DNA of 64,000 bases from Vibrio sp. CDRSL-10 TSBA (GCA_039696685.1 CP155566.1:744001-808000), one strand, 5' to 3'; counted from the first letter of the stretch, positions 31,344 to 43,006 are shown. Notes: generated by a model not told the origin, from the sequence alone. Made by a program: numbers and translations.

Positions 31344-31526
31344 TGTTTGTTGCGCGCTCAACATGGCTTTTTGCCAGTGTGAGCCAGTTCAAAATTTACC
31401 TGGTTAAAATTTAATCACAGTTTTATTAATGTCTTAGTAAAGTCATGGTTTTTCAACTCTTGTTGTCACTGCGTAAAGGCTGTACAATTCGCGCCCTTAA
31501 TTCTTGTTCCATCTCTGAGAGGCCAC

Positions 31527-32648
31527 ATGAGCACAGAAAAAGTCAATCTGCTCGATTTTGATCGCAAAGGCATGCGCGAATTTTTCGTTGAAGAACTGGG
31601 CGACAAAGCATTCCGCGCTGAGCAGGTTATGAAGTGGATCTATCACTTTGGCTGTGATGACTTCGATAAGATGACCAACCTGAACAAGAAACTGCGTGAG
31701 CAGCTCAAAGAGCGCTGCGAAATTCGTGCACCGTATGTATCGGAAGCGCAGCACTCGAGCGACGGTACGATCAAATGGGCGATGCGTGTTGGCGATCAGG
31801 ACGTAGAAACCGTGTACATTCCGGAAGACGACCGTGCCACCTTGTGTGTGTCGTCTCAGGTTGGTTGTGCACTGGAATGTAAATTCTGCTCAACCGCGCA
31901 GCAAGGTTTTAACCGTAACCTGCGGGTATCAGAGATCATCGGTCAGGTGTGGCGTGCTGCACGTGAAATCGGCATGGAAAAAGAGACCGGCCGCCGTCCA
32001 ATCACCAACGTGGTGATGATGGGCATGGGTGAGCCGCTGCTTAACATGAAAAACCTGATCCCGGCGCTGGAACTTATGCTCGATGATCTTGGTTTTGGCC
32101 TGTCGAAGCGCCGTGTGACCGTATCAACGTCTGGCGTGGTGTCTGGTCTGGATCAGATGACCGGCAACATCGACGTGGCTCTGGCTATCTCGCTGCATGC
32201 ACCAAATGACAAGCTGCGTAGTGAAATCATGCCGATCAACGATCGCTGGGACATTCAGGACTTCCTGGCGTCTGTGCGTCGCTACATCGCCTCTTCCAAC
32301 GCTAACCGCGGTAAAGTGACGGTGGAATATGTGCTGCTGGACCATGTTAACGATGGCACAGAGCATGCGCATGAGCTGGCACAGCTGATGAAAGATACGC
32401 CGTGCAAGGTCAACCTGATCCCGTTTAACCCGTATCCGGGTTCGCCGTACAAAAAGCCGAGCAACTCGCGCATCGACCGTTTCCAGAAAGTGTTGATGGA
32501 ATACGATATCACTGTGACGGTACGTAAAACCCGTGGCGATGACATCGATGCGGCATGTGGTCAGCTGGTCGGTGACGTGATTGACCGTACCAAGCGTACT
32601 AAGCTCAAACAAAGCGCGGAAAATGCTATTCCGGTTAAAACGCTTTAA
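31527..32648 (+). CDS. rlmN: 23S rRNA/tRNA adenine-C2 methyltransferase RlmN
   Basis: RlmN methylates A2503 of 23S rRNA and A37 of some tRNAs by radical chemistry. The 373-residue protein has the radical-SAM cysteines C114, C118 and C121 ([14 protein letters not shown]), the SAM-binding GMGEPLLN, and the C-terminal catalytic cysteine C344 (DIDAACGQL). It is intact. Confidence 0.96.
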   Translation: MSTEKVNLLDFDRKGMREFFVEELGDKAFRAEQVMKWIYHFGCDDFDKMTNLNKKLREQLKERCEIRAPYVSEAQHSSDGTIKWAMRVGDQDVETVYIPEDDRATLCVSSQVGCALECKFCSTAQQGFNRNLRVSEIIGQVWRAAREIGMEKETGRRPITNVVMMGMGEPLLNMKNLIPALELMLDDLGFGLSKRRVTVSTSGVVSGLDQMTGNIDVALAISLHAPNDKLRSEIMPINDRWDIQDFLASVRRYIASSNANRGKVTVEYVLLDHVNDGTEHAHELAQLMKDTPCKVNLIPFNPYPGSPYKKPSNSRIDRFQKVLMEYDITVTVRKTRGDDIDAACGQLVGDVIDRTKRTKLKQSAENAIPVKTL

Positions 32649-32661
32649 TACAGATAGTTAC

Positions 32662-32691
32662 AATAAAGCCAGAGTCATCTCTGGCTTTATT
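32662..32691 (+). terminator. rlmN terminator
   Basis: AATAAAGCCAGAG / CTCTGGCTTTATT form a perfect 13-base-pair stem with a TCAT loop, then a T-rich tail. The rest of the 328-bp gap to rodZ is AT-rich and should carry its promoter. Confidence 0.9.
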
Positions 32692-32976
32692 GTTTTTGGC
32701 GTCAGGGCAGGGCAACAGCAGGCTGGGCGGGGCTTTCTGTGTCAATTTAACGAAAAACCTTGAGCTGTCTGTAATTTCTTTCCCAATTGCATGTTGTTTA
32801 CCGCCTATTATCTATTAGAATGATTCTCTATTATCAAAGTCTGGACAAAAGACTGATAAAATAACACCAATACATTCCTGTTGTTGAAACTCACAACCTG
32901 ACGGCTACTAACAATTAATAATAAAAGCGCGCGGGACAGTGGATTTGAGCACAAAAACACGAGATTGACATTGCGG

Positions 32977-33979
32977 ATGAACACAGAAACAAGACAACCT
33001 CACACCAAGCACGCCACACGTACAACCAGGAACACTTCTTAAGCAAAAGCGTGAAGCTCTGGGCTTAACGCAAAAGCAGGTCGCGGATCGTCTGCGACTG
33101 CGCATCACCATTATTCAGAATCTGGAAGACAATAACTTTAAGTCTGACCTGGTGGCGACGTTTACCCGCGGTTACCTGCGTTCGTATGCCAAAGCGGTCG
33201 GCTTGTCAGAAAGCGAAATCGTGGATGCTTTCGAGGCGATGGAAGGGCTGCAACCTCAAGAGCAGACCATGCAAAGTTTTTCTAAAAAGACCAAGCGTGA
33301 CAAGCACGACAGCCGCATCATGACCATTACCTGGATCATCCTGCTGGTGATCATTGGTATGTCTTCCCTGTGGTGGTGGCAAAATAACGAGCAGGATACC
33401 CTGAAGCCGGACAGCGCTGCTGATGCGGTCTCTGCGGTCGTGGAAAGTACCGTGGCAGGCAACAGCGATGAGATCCAGCCGGATTTCACAACCATTAACG
33501 GTGCCGGTGATGAGATCTCTGCTGCGCAAGACAGCGATGGTGCAGAAACGGTTGCTGACACCGATATGACTAAAGAGCCGCAACCTGCCGCTGATGATGA
33601 GCAGTTTAACGCAGGGCAGGACAGCTCAGCGATGACGGAATCAGACGCAGATGAGCAAGGTGCCGCTGAAGCGACGTCTTCTGAACTGACGTCTTCTGAG
33701 AAAGCGATGTCTGAAGAGCCGGATACGACTGAACAGGCAGTGGCTAATCTGCTGACCCTGAACTTTACTGCCGATTGCTGGATTCAGGTTAAAGACGCAA
33801 CCGGTAAAACCCTGTCAACCGGCATTAAAAAAGCCGGTCAGACGCTGAATCTGCGTGGTGAAAAGCCGCTGCAAGTGATTCTTGGCGCTCCGGAAGGCGT
33901 GTCAGTGACATTTGCGAGTGAACCTGTCGACCTTTCTGGGTATACTTCAGGCAAAGTAGCACGATTCACCTTACCTTAG
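32977..33979 (+). CDS. rodZ: Cell-shape protein RodZ (frame broken by one extra A near the start)
   Basis: RodZ anchors the MreB cytoskeleton. The ATG at 32977 soon runs into a stop as written. Reading AAA at 32987-32989 as AA gives [23 protein letters not shown] and a 333-residue protein. It has an N-terminal helix-turn-helix ([22 protein letters not shown]), one membrane helix ([21 protein letters not shown]), a Ser/Glu-rich periplasmic linker and a C-terminal beta domain. The change is GAAC to GAAAC. ispG follows after eight bases. Confidence 0.85.
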
Positions 33980-33987
33980 ACATTACT

Positions 33988-35107
33988 ATGCAACACGAGT
34001 CTCCTATCAAACGTCGCCCATCGACACGCATTTACGTGGGTAACGTGCCTATTGGCGACGGCGCGCCTATCGCCGTACAATCCATGACCAACACCCGCAC
34101 CACAGATGTGGCTGCGACGGTTGCACAAATCAAGGCGTTGGAAAATGTGGGAGCCGACATTGTGCGTGTCTCGGTTCCGACCATGGACGCGGCGGAAGCG
34201 TTTCCGTCAGATTAAACAGCAGGTATCGGTGCCTTTAGTGGCCGATATTCACTTCGACTACCGTATCGCGCTTAAAGTGGCGGAGTACGGTGTTGACTGT
34301 CTGCGCATCAACCCGGGCAATATCGGTAATGAAGACCGTATCCGTTCCGTGGTGGATTGTGCGCGCGACAAAGGTATTCCTATTCGTATCGGTGTCAACG
34401 GCGGTTCTCTGGAAAAAGATATCCAGATGAAATACGGCGAACCGACGCCTGAAGCGCTGGTTGAATCGGCGATGCGTCATGTCGATATTCTTGATCGTCT
34501 TAACTTCGACCAGTTCAAAGTCAGTGTGAAAGCCTCGGATGTGTTCCTGGCCGTCGACTCTTACCGCCTGCTGGCGAAGAAGATCGATCAGCCGCTGCAC
34601 CTGGGTATCACCGAAGCGGGCGGTGCCCGTGCCGGCGCAGTGAAATCATCGGTCGGTCTTGGCATGCTGCTGGCGGAAGGCATTGGCGACACGCTGCGTA
34701 TCTCGCTCGCCGCGGATCCGGTGGAAGAGATCAAAGTCGGTTTTGATATCCTCAAATCGCTGCGTATCCGCTCGCGCGGGATCAACTTCATCGCCTGCCC
34801 AAGCTGCTCTCGTCAGGAATTTGATGTGATTGGTACAGTCAACGCGCTCGAGCAGCGCCTGGAAGACGTACTGACCCCGATGGATGTGTCTATCATCGGC
34901 TGTGTGGTTAACGGTCCGGGTGAGGCTGAGGTGTCGCATTTAGGTCTGGCAGGCAGCAACAAGAAAAGTGCGTTTTACGAAGATGGCGTGCGTCAGAAAG
35001 AGCGTTTTGACAACGATGATCTGGTGGATCGTCTGGAAGCCAAAATTCGCGCTAAAGCCGCTGTGTTAGATGCAAACAATCGCATCGACGTGAAACAACA
35101 AGATTAA
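33988..35107 (+). CDS. ispG: 4-Hydroxy-3-methylbut-2-enyl diphosphate synthase (one extra T)
   Basis: IspG is the penultimate step of the MEP isoprenoid pathway and uses a [4Fe-4S] cluster. The frame breaks at 34201-34203. Reading TTT as TT restores [21 protein letters not shown] and a 372-residue protein. Cluster cysteines are in [10 protein letters not shown] and GCVVNGPGE. The enzyme is essential in bacteria using only this pathway, so the GTTC to GTTTC change is unlikely to be present in the cell. Confidence 0.93.
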
Positions 35108-35133
35108 TCTCAACGATATTACGGTAATTTACT

Positions 35134-36402
35134 GTGGCAAAGACTATTCAAGCAATCCGAGGCATGAACGACTGCCTCCCTTCTCAGTCTCCGCTTTGGC
35201 AAAAAGTGGAAGGCATCGTGAAAAACGTAATCAGCGCATACGGTTACAACGAAGTGCGCATGCCAATCGTTGAGATGACTCATCTGTTCAGCCGCGCTAT
35301 CGGTGAAGTGACCGACGTGGTTGAAAAAGAGATGTACACCTTTGAAGACCGCAATGGCGACAGTTTGTCACTGCGTCCTGAAGGGACGGCGGGCTGTGTT
35401 CGCTCTGGTATCGAAAACGGTCTGCTTTACAACCAGGAACAGCGTCTGTGGTACATGGGTCCGATGTTCCGTCACGAGCGTCCGCAGAAAGGCCGTTACC
35501 GTCAGTTCCACCAGTGTGGGGTTGAGGTGTTTGGTCTGGATGGTCCGGATGTGGATGCGGAACTGATCATGATGACCGCACGCATGTGGCGTGATATGGG
35601 CATCTCCAAATATGTGCGTCTGGAGCTGAACTCAATCGGTTCTCTGGAAGCGCGCGCGGAATACCGCAGTGCGCTGATTGAATACCTTGAGCAGTATCAG
35701 GATGTGCTGGACGACGATTGTAAACGTCGCATGTACACCAACCCGCTGCGTGTACTGGATTCTAAAAATCCGGATGTACAGGCCATTCTGGGCGAAGCGC
35801 CTAAGCTGTCTGACTACCTGGATGCTGAATCAAAACAACATTTTGCCGGTTTGTGTGAACTTCTCGACGCGGCGGGTATCGAATACACCGTTAATGAGCG
35901 TTTAGTACGTGGTCTGGATTACTACAACCGTACCGTATTTGAATGGATTACCGAAAGCCTGGGCTCCCAGGGCACTGTGTGTGGCGGTGGTCGTTACGAC
36001 GGTCTGGTGGAACAACTGGGCGGTAAAGCAACACCGGCAGTCGGTTTCGCCATGGGTCTTGAGCGTCTGGTACTGATGATGGAAACCCTGGAGCTGAACG
36101 AAGTTCGCCGCAGTGTCGATGTCTACATGGTGACGGCGGGTGAAGGAACCATGATTGCGGGTATGAAGCTGGCTGAGCAGTTACGTGAAGCTGTACCTGG
36201 CCTGCGCGTGATGACTCACTTTGGTGGCGGCAACTTTAAGAAACAGTTTAAACGTGCAGACAAAGTCGGCGCGGCAGTTGCTCTGGTACTGGGTGAAAAC
36301 GAAGTGGCAGACAGCACTGTGGTACTGAAAGATCTGGCCGGTGGTGAACAGGAAACTGTCTCGCAAACCGAGATCGCAGCCAAACTGGCGCACCTTGTCT
36401 AA
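35134..36402 (+). CDS. hisS: Histidyl-tRNA synthetase
   Basis: The 422-residue class II synthetase starts at GTG 35134. Motif 2 ([17 protein letters not shown]), the histidine-specific motif [14 protein letters not shown], motif 3 (GFAMGLERL) and the C-terminal anticodon domain are visible. It is intact and lies between ispG and yfgM as in E. coli. Confidence 0.97.
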   Translation: MAKTIQAIRGMNDCLPSQSPLWQKVEGIVKNVISAYGYNEVRMPIVEMTHLFSRAIGEVTDVVEKEMYTFEDRNGDSLSLRPEGTAGCVRSGIENGLLYNQEQRLWYMGPMFRHERPQKGRYRQFHQCGVEVFGLDGPDVDAELIMMTARMWRDMGISKYVRLELNSIGSLEARAEYRSALIEYLEQYQDVLDDDCKRRMYTNPLRVLDSKNPDVQAILGEAPKLSDYLDAESKQHFAGLCELLDAAGIEYTVNERLVRGLDYYNRTVFEWITESLGSQGTVCGGGRYDGLVEQLGGKATPAVGFAMGLERLVLMMETLELNEVRRSVDVYMVTAGEGTMIAGMKLAEQLREAVPGLRVMTHFGGGNFKKQFKRADKVGAAVALVLGENEVADSTVVLKDLAGGEQETVSQTEIAAKLAHLV

Positions 36403-36440
36403 ACGCTAATTTTTGAGATTTCATACTAAGAGGACAGGAA

Positions 36441-37055
36441 GTGGAACTCTACGATACTGAAGAACAACAAGTTGAAGCGATCAAAGATTGGTGGAAAGAG
36501 AACGGCAAAGCCGTCATCTTTGGCGCAGTGATCGGCTTGGGTGGTCTGTTTGGCTGGCGTTTTTATCAGGATTCTGTCTCTGAAGCGCAGGAAGCCGCAT
36601 CCGCAAGTTACACGGCCGCAATGACGACTCTGGCTGCGAAAGGCGCAGAGGGCGAAGCTGACGTACAGCAGTTTATTGATGGCAACAAAGAATCTGAATA
36701 CGCTGTGCTGGCAGCGATGCAACTGGCTAAAGTGCAGGTTGAAGCGAAGCAGCTTGATGAAGCACTGGCGCAACTGAAATGGGCCCAGTCTACAACTCAG
36801 GATGCGGCGCTGAAACCGGTGATTACTTACCGTGTGGCTCGCGTGCTGGCTGAGCAGGGTGACTACCCAGCAGCGCTGAGTGAGCTGGACAGCATCACTG
36901 AAAACGGCTGGACCGGTCGTGTGGCTGAACTGCGCGGCGATATCGCCCTGCGCAGCGGTGACAAAGCCGGTGCTTATGCAGCTTACAGCGAAGCGCAGCA
37001 GGCGGATGACGCAAGTCAGACTCTGCAAATGAAACTGGATGACCTGGCCAAATAA
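36441..37055 (+). CDS. yfgM: YfgM-type periplasmic ancillary chaperone
   Basis: The 204-residue protein starts at GTG 36441. A cytoplasmic N-terminus, one helix (AVIFGAVIGLGGLFGWRFYQ) and TPR-like helices follow. YfgM works with PpiD at the Sec translocon in E. coli. bamB begins 12 bases downstream. Confidence 0.92.
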   Translation: MELYDTEEQQVEAIKDWWKENGKAVIFGAVIGLGGLFGWRFYQDSVSEAQEAASASYTAAMTTLAAKGAEGEADVQQFIDGNKESEYAVLAAMQLAKVQVEAKQLDEALAQLKWAQSTTQDAALKPVITYRVARVLAEQGDYPAALSELDSITENGWTGRVAELRGDIALRSGDKAGAYAAYSEAQQADDASQTLQMKLDDLAK

Positions 37056-37067
37056 GGGCACACCTTG

Positions 37068-38228
37068 ATGAAAAAAATGTTCAACAAAGTGCTCCTGTCT
37101 GCGGCTGTCGTAGGTTTACTGGCCGGCTGTGCTGGAGAAGAAGAAAACATCATCATGGCGCCTGTGCCGGTGGTGAAAAGTGCATTTACGCCTGAATCCG
37201 AGTGGAGCAGCTCCGTGGGTGACGGTGTCGGTCATTACTTCTCCAAACTGGCCCCGGATTACGCTTACGATAAAGTGTTTGTTGCCAGTCGTGACGGGGA
37301 AGTGAAAGCGCTCGATCCGAAAAACGGCAAAACCCTGTGGGAAGCGGATCTGGAGCAGGATGATACCCCGGCCCGATTGTCAGGTGGTATCAGCTCGGCG
37401 TACGGCCAAATCTACATCGGCAGTGAAAACGGTGAAGTGATCGCGCTTGATGAAGAGAGCGGTAAACTGGCCTGGCGTGTCAGTGTTGAGGGTGAAGTGC
37501 TGGCGGCTCCGGTTGCTGACAGCAACCTGGTGCTGGTGAATACCAGCCGCGGCGCTCTGGTGGCGCTCGATCCGGAAAGCGGTGAACAGCAATGGACCAT
37601 CAGTACCGAAGTACCAACCCTGACCCTGCGTGGTGACAGTCGCCCGGCCACAGCTTCTGGTGGTGTGTTCTGGGGCACGTCTGCCGGCCGTCTGGCGGCC
37701 GCGATCATCGAACGCGGTCAGATGATTTGGCAGCAGCCTGTTGGTCAGCCTAAAGGGGCGACCGAGATTGATCGTCTGGTTGATGTGGATTCATCGCCGC
37801 TGATCATCGGTGCGACCCTGTATACGATTGGTTTCAACGGTCAGCTGATTGCGATTGACCTGCGTTCGGGTAAACCGATGTGGAAGCGCAATTACTCATC
37901 CGCGATTGATCTGGCGAGTGACGGTTCAAACCTGTTCCTGGTGACTGACAAAGATCACGTGGTGGCGGTTGATGCGCGCAGCGGTACTGAGCTGTGGAGC
38001 AACGATAAACTACAAAACCGTCAGCTGACGGCGCCGACTCTGATCGATGGTTACCTGGTGGTGGGTGACAGTGAAGGTTATCTGCACTGGATTGACCGCA
38101 GCAGCGGTGATTTTGTCGCGCAGCAACTGGTCGACGACAGCGGTTTCGCTGTGGCGCCACTTGCGCTCGATGACGGTTATCTGGTGATGACCCGCGACGG
38201 CGACATAAAGAAACTCAAGATCAATTAA
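37068..38228 (+). CDS. bamB: Outer membrane assembly lipoprotein BamB
   Basis: BamB is the beta-propeller lipoprotein of the BAM complex that inserts outer membrane proteins. The 386-residue protein has a signal peptide with lipobox LLAGC (Cys21) and repeated propeller blades containing motifs such as ALDPKNGKTLWEADL, ALDEESGKLAWRV and AVDARSGTELWSN. A TTG three bases upstream is possible, but the ATG fits better. Confidence 0.94.
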   Translation: MKKMFNKVLLSAAVVGLLAGCAGEEENIIMAPVPVVKSAFTPESEWSSSVGDGVGHYFSKLAPDYAYDKVFVASRDGEVKALDPKNGKTLWEADLEQDDTPARLSGGISSAYGQIYIGSENGEVIALDEESGKLAWRVSVEGEVLAAPVADSNLVLVNTSRGALVALDPESGEQQWTISTEVPTLTLRGDSRPATASGGVFWGTSAGRLAAAIIERGQMIWQQPVGQPKGATEIDRLVDVDSSPLIIGATLYTIGFNGQLIAIDLRSGKPMWKRNYSSAIDLASDGSNLFLVTDKDHVVAVDARSGTELWSNDKLQNRQLTAPTLIDGYLVVGDSEGYLHWIDRSSGDFVAQQLVDDSGFAVAPLALDDGYLVMTRDGDIKKLKIN

Positions 38229-38247
38229 TAAATCGTGATATAATTCA

Positions 38248-38286
38248 CAAACGGCTCCTGGCTGGTAACGGCGAGGAGCCGTTTTA
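38248..38286 (+). terminator. bamB terminator
   Basis: AACGGCTCCT and AGGAGCCGTT form a ten-base-pair stem around a longer loop, followed by TTTATT. Confidence 0.8.
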
Positions 38287-38421
38287 TTGCCCGTTGTTTT
38301 TAAATAAACTCTTTTAAACAACTAGTTAGAAACAAGCTTGTGGTTATAGTTAAAAATTTAACGCTTGGGCTCGAGTGTTTACCTATAACTACATAAGAAA
38401 TAAATCATTGTAGAGGTTGTT

Positions 38422-39907
38422 ATGATACCTGTAGTTGCTCTTGTTGGGCGTCCTAATGTAGGTAAATCGACACTGTTTAACCGACTCACCCGCACACGAG
38501 ATGCACTGGTAGCGGACTTTCCTGGTCTGACCCGTGACCGTAAGTATGGTCAGGCAAAACTGGGTGAGCATGAATTTATCGTGATCGATACCGGCGGTAT
38601 CGACGGCACCGAAGAAGGTGTGGAAACTAAAATGGCTCAGCAGTCTCTGGCTGCGATTGATGAAGCCGATGTCGTCCTGTTCCTGGTTGACGGCCGTGCT
38701 GGTCTGACTGTGGCAGACGAAGCGATTGCTGCCCACCTGCGCCGCGTTGAAAAGAACGCTGTGCTGGTCGTCAACAAGGTTGATGGTATTGATGCAGATG
38801 CAGCCAGTGCTGAATTCTGGCAACTGGGCGTGGACAACATGTACCAGATTGCTGCGGCCCACGGCCGTGGTGTCGGCGCGCTGATTGACCGCGTACTGAG
38901 CCCTGTGGCTGAGCAGATGCAGGAAGAGCAGGCTGAGCTGAACGATCTGACCGGTATGGTTGACGTAGAAGAAGAGCAGCTGGATTACACCGAAGAAGAA
39001 GCCGAGCAAGCGTATCAGCGCCTGCAGGATCAGCCAATCAAACTGGCGATCATCGGTCGTCCGAACGTGGGTAAATCGACTCTGACCAACCGTATCCTCG
39101 GTGAAGAGCGTGTGGTGGTGTACGATATGCCGGGTACCACGCGTGACTCGATTTATATCCCGATGAAACGTGATGAGCGTGAATACGTTCTGATCGACAC
39201 GGCAGGTGTGCGTCGCCGTAAGCGCATCAACGAAACGGTTGAGAAATTCTCAGTGGTGAAAACCCTGAAAGCGATCGAAGATGCCAACGTAGTGCTGCTG
39301 GTGGTTGATGCGCGCGAAAACATTTCGGATCAGGATCTGAGCCTGCTGGGCTTTGCTCTTAATGCCGGTCGTTCAATCGTGATTGCGGTTAACAAGTGGG
39401 ATGGTCTGGATATTGACGTGAAAGAGCGCGTTAAGAAAGAGCTGGATCGTCGTCTGGGCTTCGTTGATTTCGCCCGTATCCACTTTATCTCGGCCCTGCA
39501 CGGTACAGGTGTTGGTCACCTGTTTGAATCGGTACAGGAAGCATACCGTTCGGCAACGACCCGTGTTGGTACGTCAGTGTTGACCCGTATTATGAAAATG
39601 GCAACTGACGATCACCAGCCGCCGATGGTACGCGGACGCCGCGTGAAGCTGAAATACGCGCACGCCGGTGGTTACAACCCGCCGATCATCGTGATTCACG
39701 GTAACCAGGTTAACGAAACTGCCAGATTCGTATAAACGTTATCTGATGAACTACTACCGCAAGTCGCTGGACATCATGGGTACGCCAATCCGTATTCAGT
39801 TCCAGAACAGCGAAAACCCGTTTGAGGGTAAAACCAATAAGATGACGTTGTCGCAAGAGCGTAAACGTAAGCGTCTTATGACCATGATGAAAGGTCGCAA
39901 AAAATAA
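38422..39907 (+). CDS. der: Ribosome assembly GTPase Der/EngA (one extra A near the end)
   Basis: Der has two GTPase domains in tandem. Each starts with GRPNVGKST (about residues 9 and 211) and a DTGG/DTAG switch, and a KH-like domain follows. The frame breaks at 39716-39718. Reading AAA as AA turns the early stop into [27 protein letters not shown] and gives 494 residues with the usual Lys/Arg-rich end. Der is essential in E. coli. The change is GAAC to GAAAC. Confidence 0.93.
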
Positions 39908-39911
39908 ACCA

Positions 39912-39941
39912 CAGCCCGGCAATCGCCGGGCTTTTTGCTAT
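39912..39941 (+). terminator. der terminator
   Basis: AGCCCGGC / GCCGGGCT with an AATC loop and five T lies four bases after the corrected der stop, supporting that stop. Confidence 0.9.
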
Positions 39942-39986
39942 CTTAAGCGCCGAGTTTATTCCATTTCGTTTTGCAGAGAAGTTGTT

Positions 39987-40871
39987 ATGTCTTACACCCC
40001 AACCCAGATTACTTTTACTCAGGCTATTTTCAGCTTGTCGAGCCCGGTACAGAAGATTCAGCCTCAGGGCGACCAGTTGTGTGTTGTGACCGCGCGGACT
40101 CCGTTTCACCCGGTCAGCCACATCTGGCCGGATCATCCTGCTGACCGTGGCACCCTGAGTACGGCTCAGGCGAGCTATGCGGTGACGGATTGCCAGGTGG
40201 GGGCGATTGAACTGGCGAGCGGCGAGCTGTATGTCGGTCAGGCCATCCCGGTTAAACGCGATGAGCCGGGCTGGGTGTTTGTGGTGGTGCACCTGATTGA
40301 GGCGCCTGACAGCGTAGTCAGCGTTGGTGAGGATGTGGTGCTGAGTGTGGATGAGGAGTACCAGCATAGTCTGAGCCGCGGCCACAGTGCCGGTCATCTT
40401 GCCTATCTGGCTCTGAATAAGGTGCTGGCCACGGGCTACTGGCGTAAAGATGCCGAGCGTAAAGATCCGCACGGCCATTGTGATTTCAACAGCTACGCTC
40501 AGGTGACCAGCTTTGTTGACCAGGACAGCTGCCTGGATACCTATCGTCTTGGCAAAACACTCCGTAAAAGAGGCTTAAACAGTGAGAATATGCTGCTGGA
40601 TCTGGCAGAGATAGAGAGCAAGGTCAATCAGCAACTGGCAACCTGGCTGGCCACAGAGGCTGTGATCAGCATGCGCTGTGACGGGCAAAACCTGACGGAT
40701 TCCCGTTACTGGCAGTGTGATTTACAAGAGGGTAATCCGGCCGTGATCCCTTGTGGCGGAACGCATGCCGCCAGTCTGACAGAGTTTTCCAGCCTGCAGG
40801 TCAGCCTGATGCAGCGCGATGAGCAGCATGTCGAAATGCACACGCGTGTAAATCTTACTTCGGAACAATGA
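39987..40871 (+). CDS. Alanyl-tRNA editing family protein (AlaX-like)
   Basis: The 294-residue protein resembles free-standing alanyl-tRNA editing domains that hydrolyse mischarged tRNA. Zinc-site motifs are SRGHSAGHLAY (HxxxH) and IPCGGTH (Cys and His). An N-terminal beta-rich part (ARTPFHPVSHIWPDHPADRG) resembles the C-Ala-flanking domain of such proteins. It is intact and monocistronic as far as can be seen. Substrate specificity is not deduced. Confidence 0.82.
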   Translation: MSYTPTQITFTQAIFSLSSPVQKIQPQGDQLCVVTARTPFHPVSHIWPDHPADRGTLSTAQASYAVTDCQVGAIELASGELYVGQAIPVKRDEPGWVFVVVHLIEAPDSVVSVGEDVVLSVDEEYQHSLSRGHSAGHLAYLALNKVLATGYWRKDAERKDPHGHCDFNSYAQVTSFVDQDSCLDTYRLGKTLRKRGLNSENMLLDLAEIESKVNQQLATWLATEAVISMRCDGQNLTDSRYWQCDLQEGNPAVIPCGGTHAASLTEFSSLQVSLMQRDEQHVEMHTRVNLTSEQ

Positions 40872-41226
40872 TCTTTTTATTAAATCCTGATTTAGGATCT
40901 AATAAAATTAATCTAAAGATTTTAAATCTGTTTAAAATCCAAATGCAGAATATGTAACTTATGCTTTCGGTGTGTGGTGATATAAATGTTCTTTTAAGGG
41001 TAGATCGCTGATCAAGGTGTAGAAAGCATAAGATCAGGTGACGATCTTTATCTGCTCAGCATAGCAAGCGGTGGGGTAAAAAATAGCCGCACCCGCGGTG
41101 CTTGTGATGAAGATCATGGATTACCGTACTCAGATCTCTGAGGATGGGAATATCGACGAGACAGGGCATCAGGCCGGACTGCCACACAGAGCGGTCAGTG
41201 ATGACGGGCAGTGAAGAGGAAAGAGT
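40872..41226. other. 355-bp gap between the AlaX-like gene and yfgJ
   Basis: No convincing ORF is seen. The first 100 bases are very AT-rich, with a small hairpin ATCCT / AGGAT. The second half is GC-richer with repeated GATC-type words and no T-run terminator. A small RNA or a leader cannot be excluded. Confidence 0.4.
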
Positions 41227-41452
41227 ATGAATAATTGTTGTCCCCGCTGTGCACAGGAAACTGGAATGGGATGGTCACTATCACTGCGCGCAGTGTCAGT
41301 GCCATTTTGACAAAGTGGGTTATTGTCCGGATTGCGGCGCCGTCATGGAAAAACTGCAGGCGTGTGGTGCGGCTAATTACTTTTGTAATCAGTGCAATGA
41401 TCTGAAATCCAAATCGCGGGTACGATTTGAATTTCAGTCAGTTAAAGGATAA
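41227..41452 (+). CDS. yfgJ: YfgJ-like zinc-ribbon protein (frame broken by one extra A)
   Basis: As written, the ATG at 41227 soon shifts out of frame. Reading AAA at 41258-41260 as AA gives MNNCCPRCAQELEWDGHYHC, a 74-residue zinc ribbon with cysteine pairs CPRC, CAQC, CPDC and CNQC. The C-terminal part resembles E. coli YfgJ (KACGAVDYFC there, QACGAANYFC here). The change is GAAC to GAAAC. It converges on xseA with no gap. Confidence 0.82.
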
Positions 41453-42775
41453 TTACTCAACGGTGGAATAGATCTCGCCATCGGCTAAACGGGTGACCAG
41501 ACGGTCGCCCGTTTTCACATCCTGCGGCTGCCGTACAATGTCACCCTGTTCAGTGCGGGTGATGGAGTAGCCACGCGACAGGGTCGCCAGCGGGCTGACG
41601 GTATTGAGCTTGTCTGCCAGACGGGCAAAACGGTGTTGTGAACGGGTCACCAGGCGTTGCATCGCGTCCTGCAGCGCTCTCTCGCGCAGAGCCAGTGTGT
41701 ATTTCTGCTCGCGCAGAGTTTTATCCGGTGATTGCAGCTCTAAACGGTGCTGCTGTTTGTTGAGGTGCTGACGGATACGACTGAGCTGGCGCTGTGTGGC
41801 GCGCTCAAGGCGCATCGTGAGCTCATCGAGTTGCTGCTGCTGACGCTGCAGACGATACATCGGATGCTGCTTGTCGAGGCGGTACTGCAGGCGGCTGACC
41901 CGGACTTTCTGGCCGGCAAAGTAGTGGCGCATCGCGCTGGCCAGTCTATGATCAAAGCCCTGAAAAGCCTGTTTCTTATGGCTGTTGTCGCGGCTGACCA
42001 GTTCAGCGGCAGCAGACGGGGTCGGAGCGCGCACATCGGCGACAAAGTCAGCAATAGTGACATCAATTTCATGCCCGACCGCACTGATGATCGGGATCTG
42101 GCTGGCGGCGATGGTCCGCGCGACGATCTCATGGTTGAAGCACCACAGATCTTCCAGTGAACCGCCGCCACGACCGACGATCAGCACATCACATTCGGCG
42201 CGCGCATTGGCCCGGCCGATAGCTTGGGCGATACTGATGGCCGCCTCTTCACCCTGGACCAGAGTCGGGTAGATGATAACAGGCAGGCTGGGATCGCGTC
42301 GTTTGAGTACGTTGAGAATATCGTGCAGGGCTGCGCCGGTTTTGGAGGTAATAATACCAACACAGCGCGGATGCTCCGGCAGAGGTTGCTTAAGTGTATG
42401 CGCAAACAGGCCTTCACCAGCCAGTTTCATCTTCAGCTGTTCAAATTCCTGCTGCAGACGACCATCACCTTCCGGTTGCATGCTTTCAATAATCAGCTGG
42501 TAGTCGCCACGCGGTTGGTACAGCGACAGACGGGCCTTAACTAATACCTGCTGACCGTTTTGCGGTTTAAAGCGCACCATGCGGTTGTTGCCTTTGAACA
42601 TGGCACATTTTACCTGGGCGCGGGAGTCTTTAAGGGTCAGATACCAGTGACCGGAAACCGGTGCGGAGAAGTTGGAGATTTCACCAATCAGCCACACCAC
42701 GCCCATTTCATTTTCCAGTAACAAACGGACTTCAGCATTGAGGCGTGAAACGGTGTAGATGTTTTGATTAGTCAA
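41453..42775 (-). CDS. xseA: Exodeoxyribonuclease VII large subunit
   Basis: The protein has an N-terminal OB fold ([28 protein letters not shown]), the catalytic domain ([38 protein letters not shown]) and long C-terminal coiled coils rich in Gln and Arg. The start is uncertain. The frame stays open to 43006, but homology begins near [11 protein letters not shown] place the start at TTG 42775 (440 residues); another TTG lies 16 codons upstream. It is divergent from guaB. Confidence 0.9.
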   Translation of the reverse strand: MTNQNIYTVSRLNAEVRLLLENEMGVVWLIGEISNFSAPVSGHWYLTLKDSRAQVKCAMFKGNNRMVRFKPQNGQQVLVKARLSLYQPRGDYQLIIESMQPEGDGRLQQEFEQLKMKLAGEGLFAHTLKQPLPEHPRCVGIITSKTGAALHDILNVLKRRDPSLPVIIYPTLVQGEEAAISIAQAIGRANARAECDVLIVGRGGGSLEDLWCFNHEIVARTIAASQIPIISAVGHEIDVTIADFVADVRAPTPSAAAELVSRDNSHKKQAFQGFDHRLASAMRHYFAGQKVRVSRLQYRLDKQHPMYRLQRQQQQLDELTMRLERATQRQLSRIRQHLNKQQHRLELQSPDKTLREQKYTLALRERALQDAMQRLVTRSQHRFARLADKLNTVSPLATLSRGYSITRTEQGDIVRQPQDVKTGDRLVTRLADGEIYSTVE

Positions 42776-43006
42776 GGAAGGCTCGCTAAGTTTCTCAGAC
42801 GTGAGTATGGAAGTTAGCGGCAATATAATACATATCAAGGGGGGTAATGCAAATAAAAAATGAAAAAACGTGTGGTCAAACGATTGCTCTGGGCGTATAA
42901 TGCGTCCGCAATATCTAATCCAAATACAGCACCGCTGTAACTCATTACGCGAAACGATGAGGCTTGGATTGTTCTTTTTACTCCTATTAATTGTGAGATA
43001 TTGCAA

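Noticed and set aside
32811..32840. Fur box before rodZ
   Set aside because: The sequence TAGAATGATTCTCTATTATC resembles a Fur site only loosely and rodZ is not an iron gene.
42776..43006. N-terminal extension of XseA up to 43006
   Set aside because: The extension covers the guaB promoter region and lacks similarity to XseA; the family start is near 42775.
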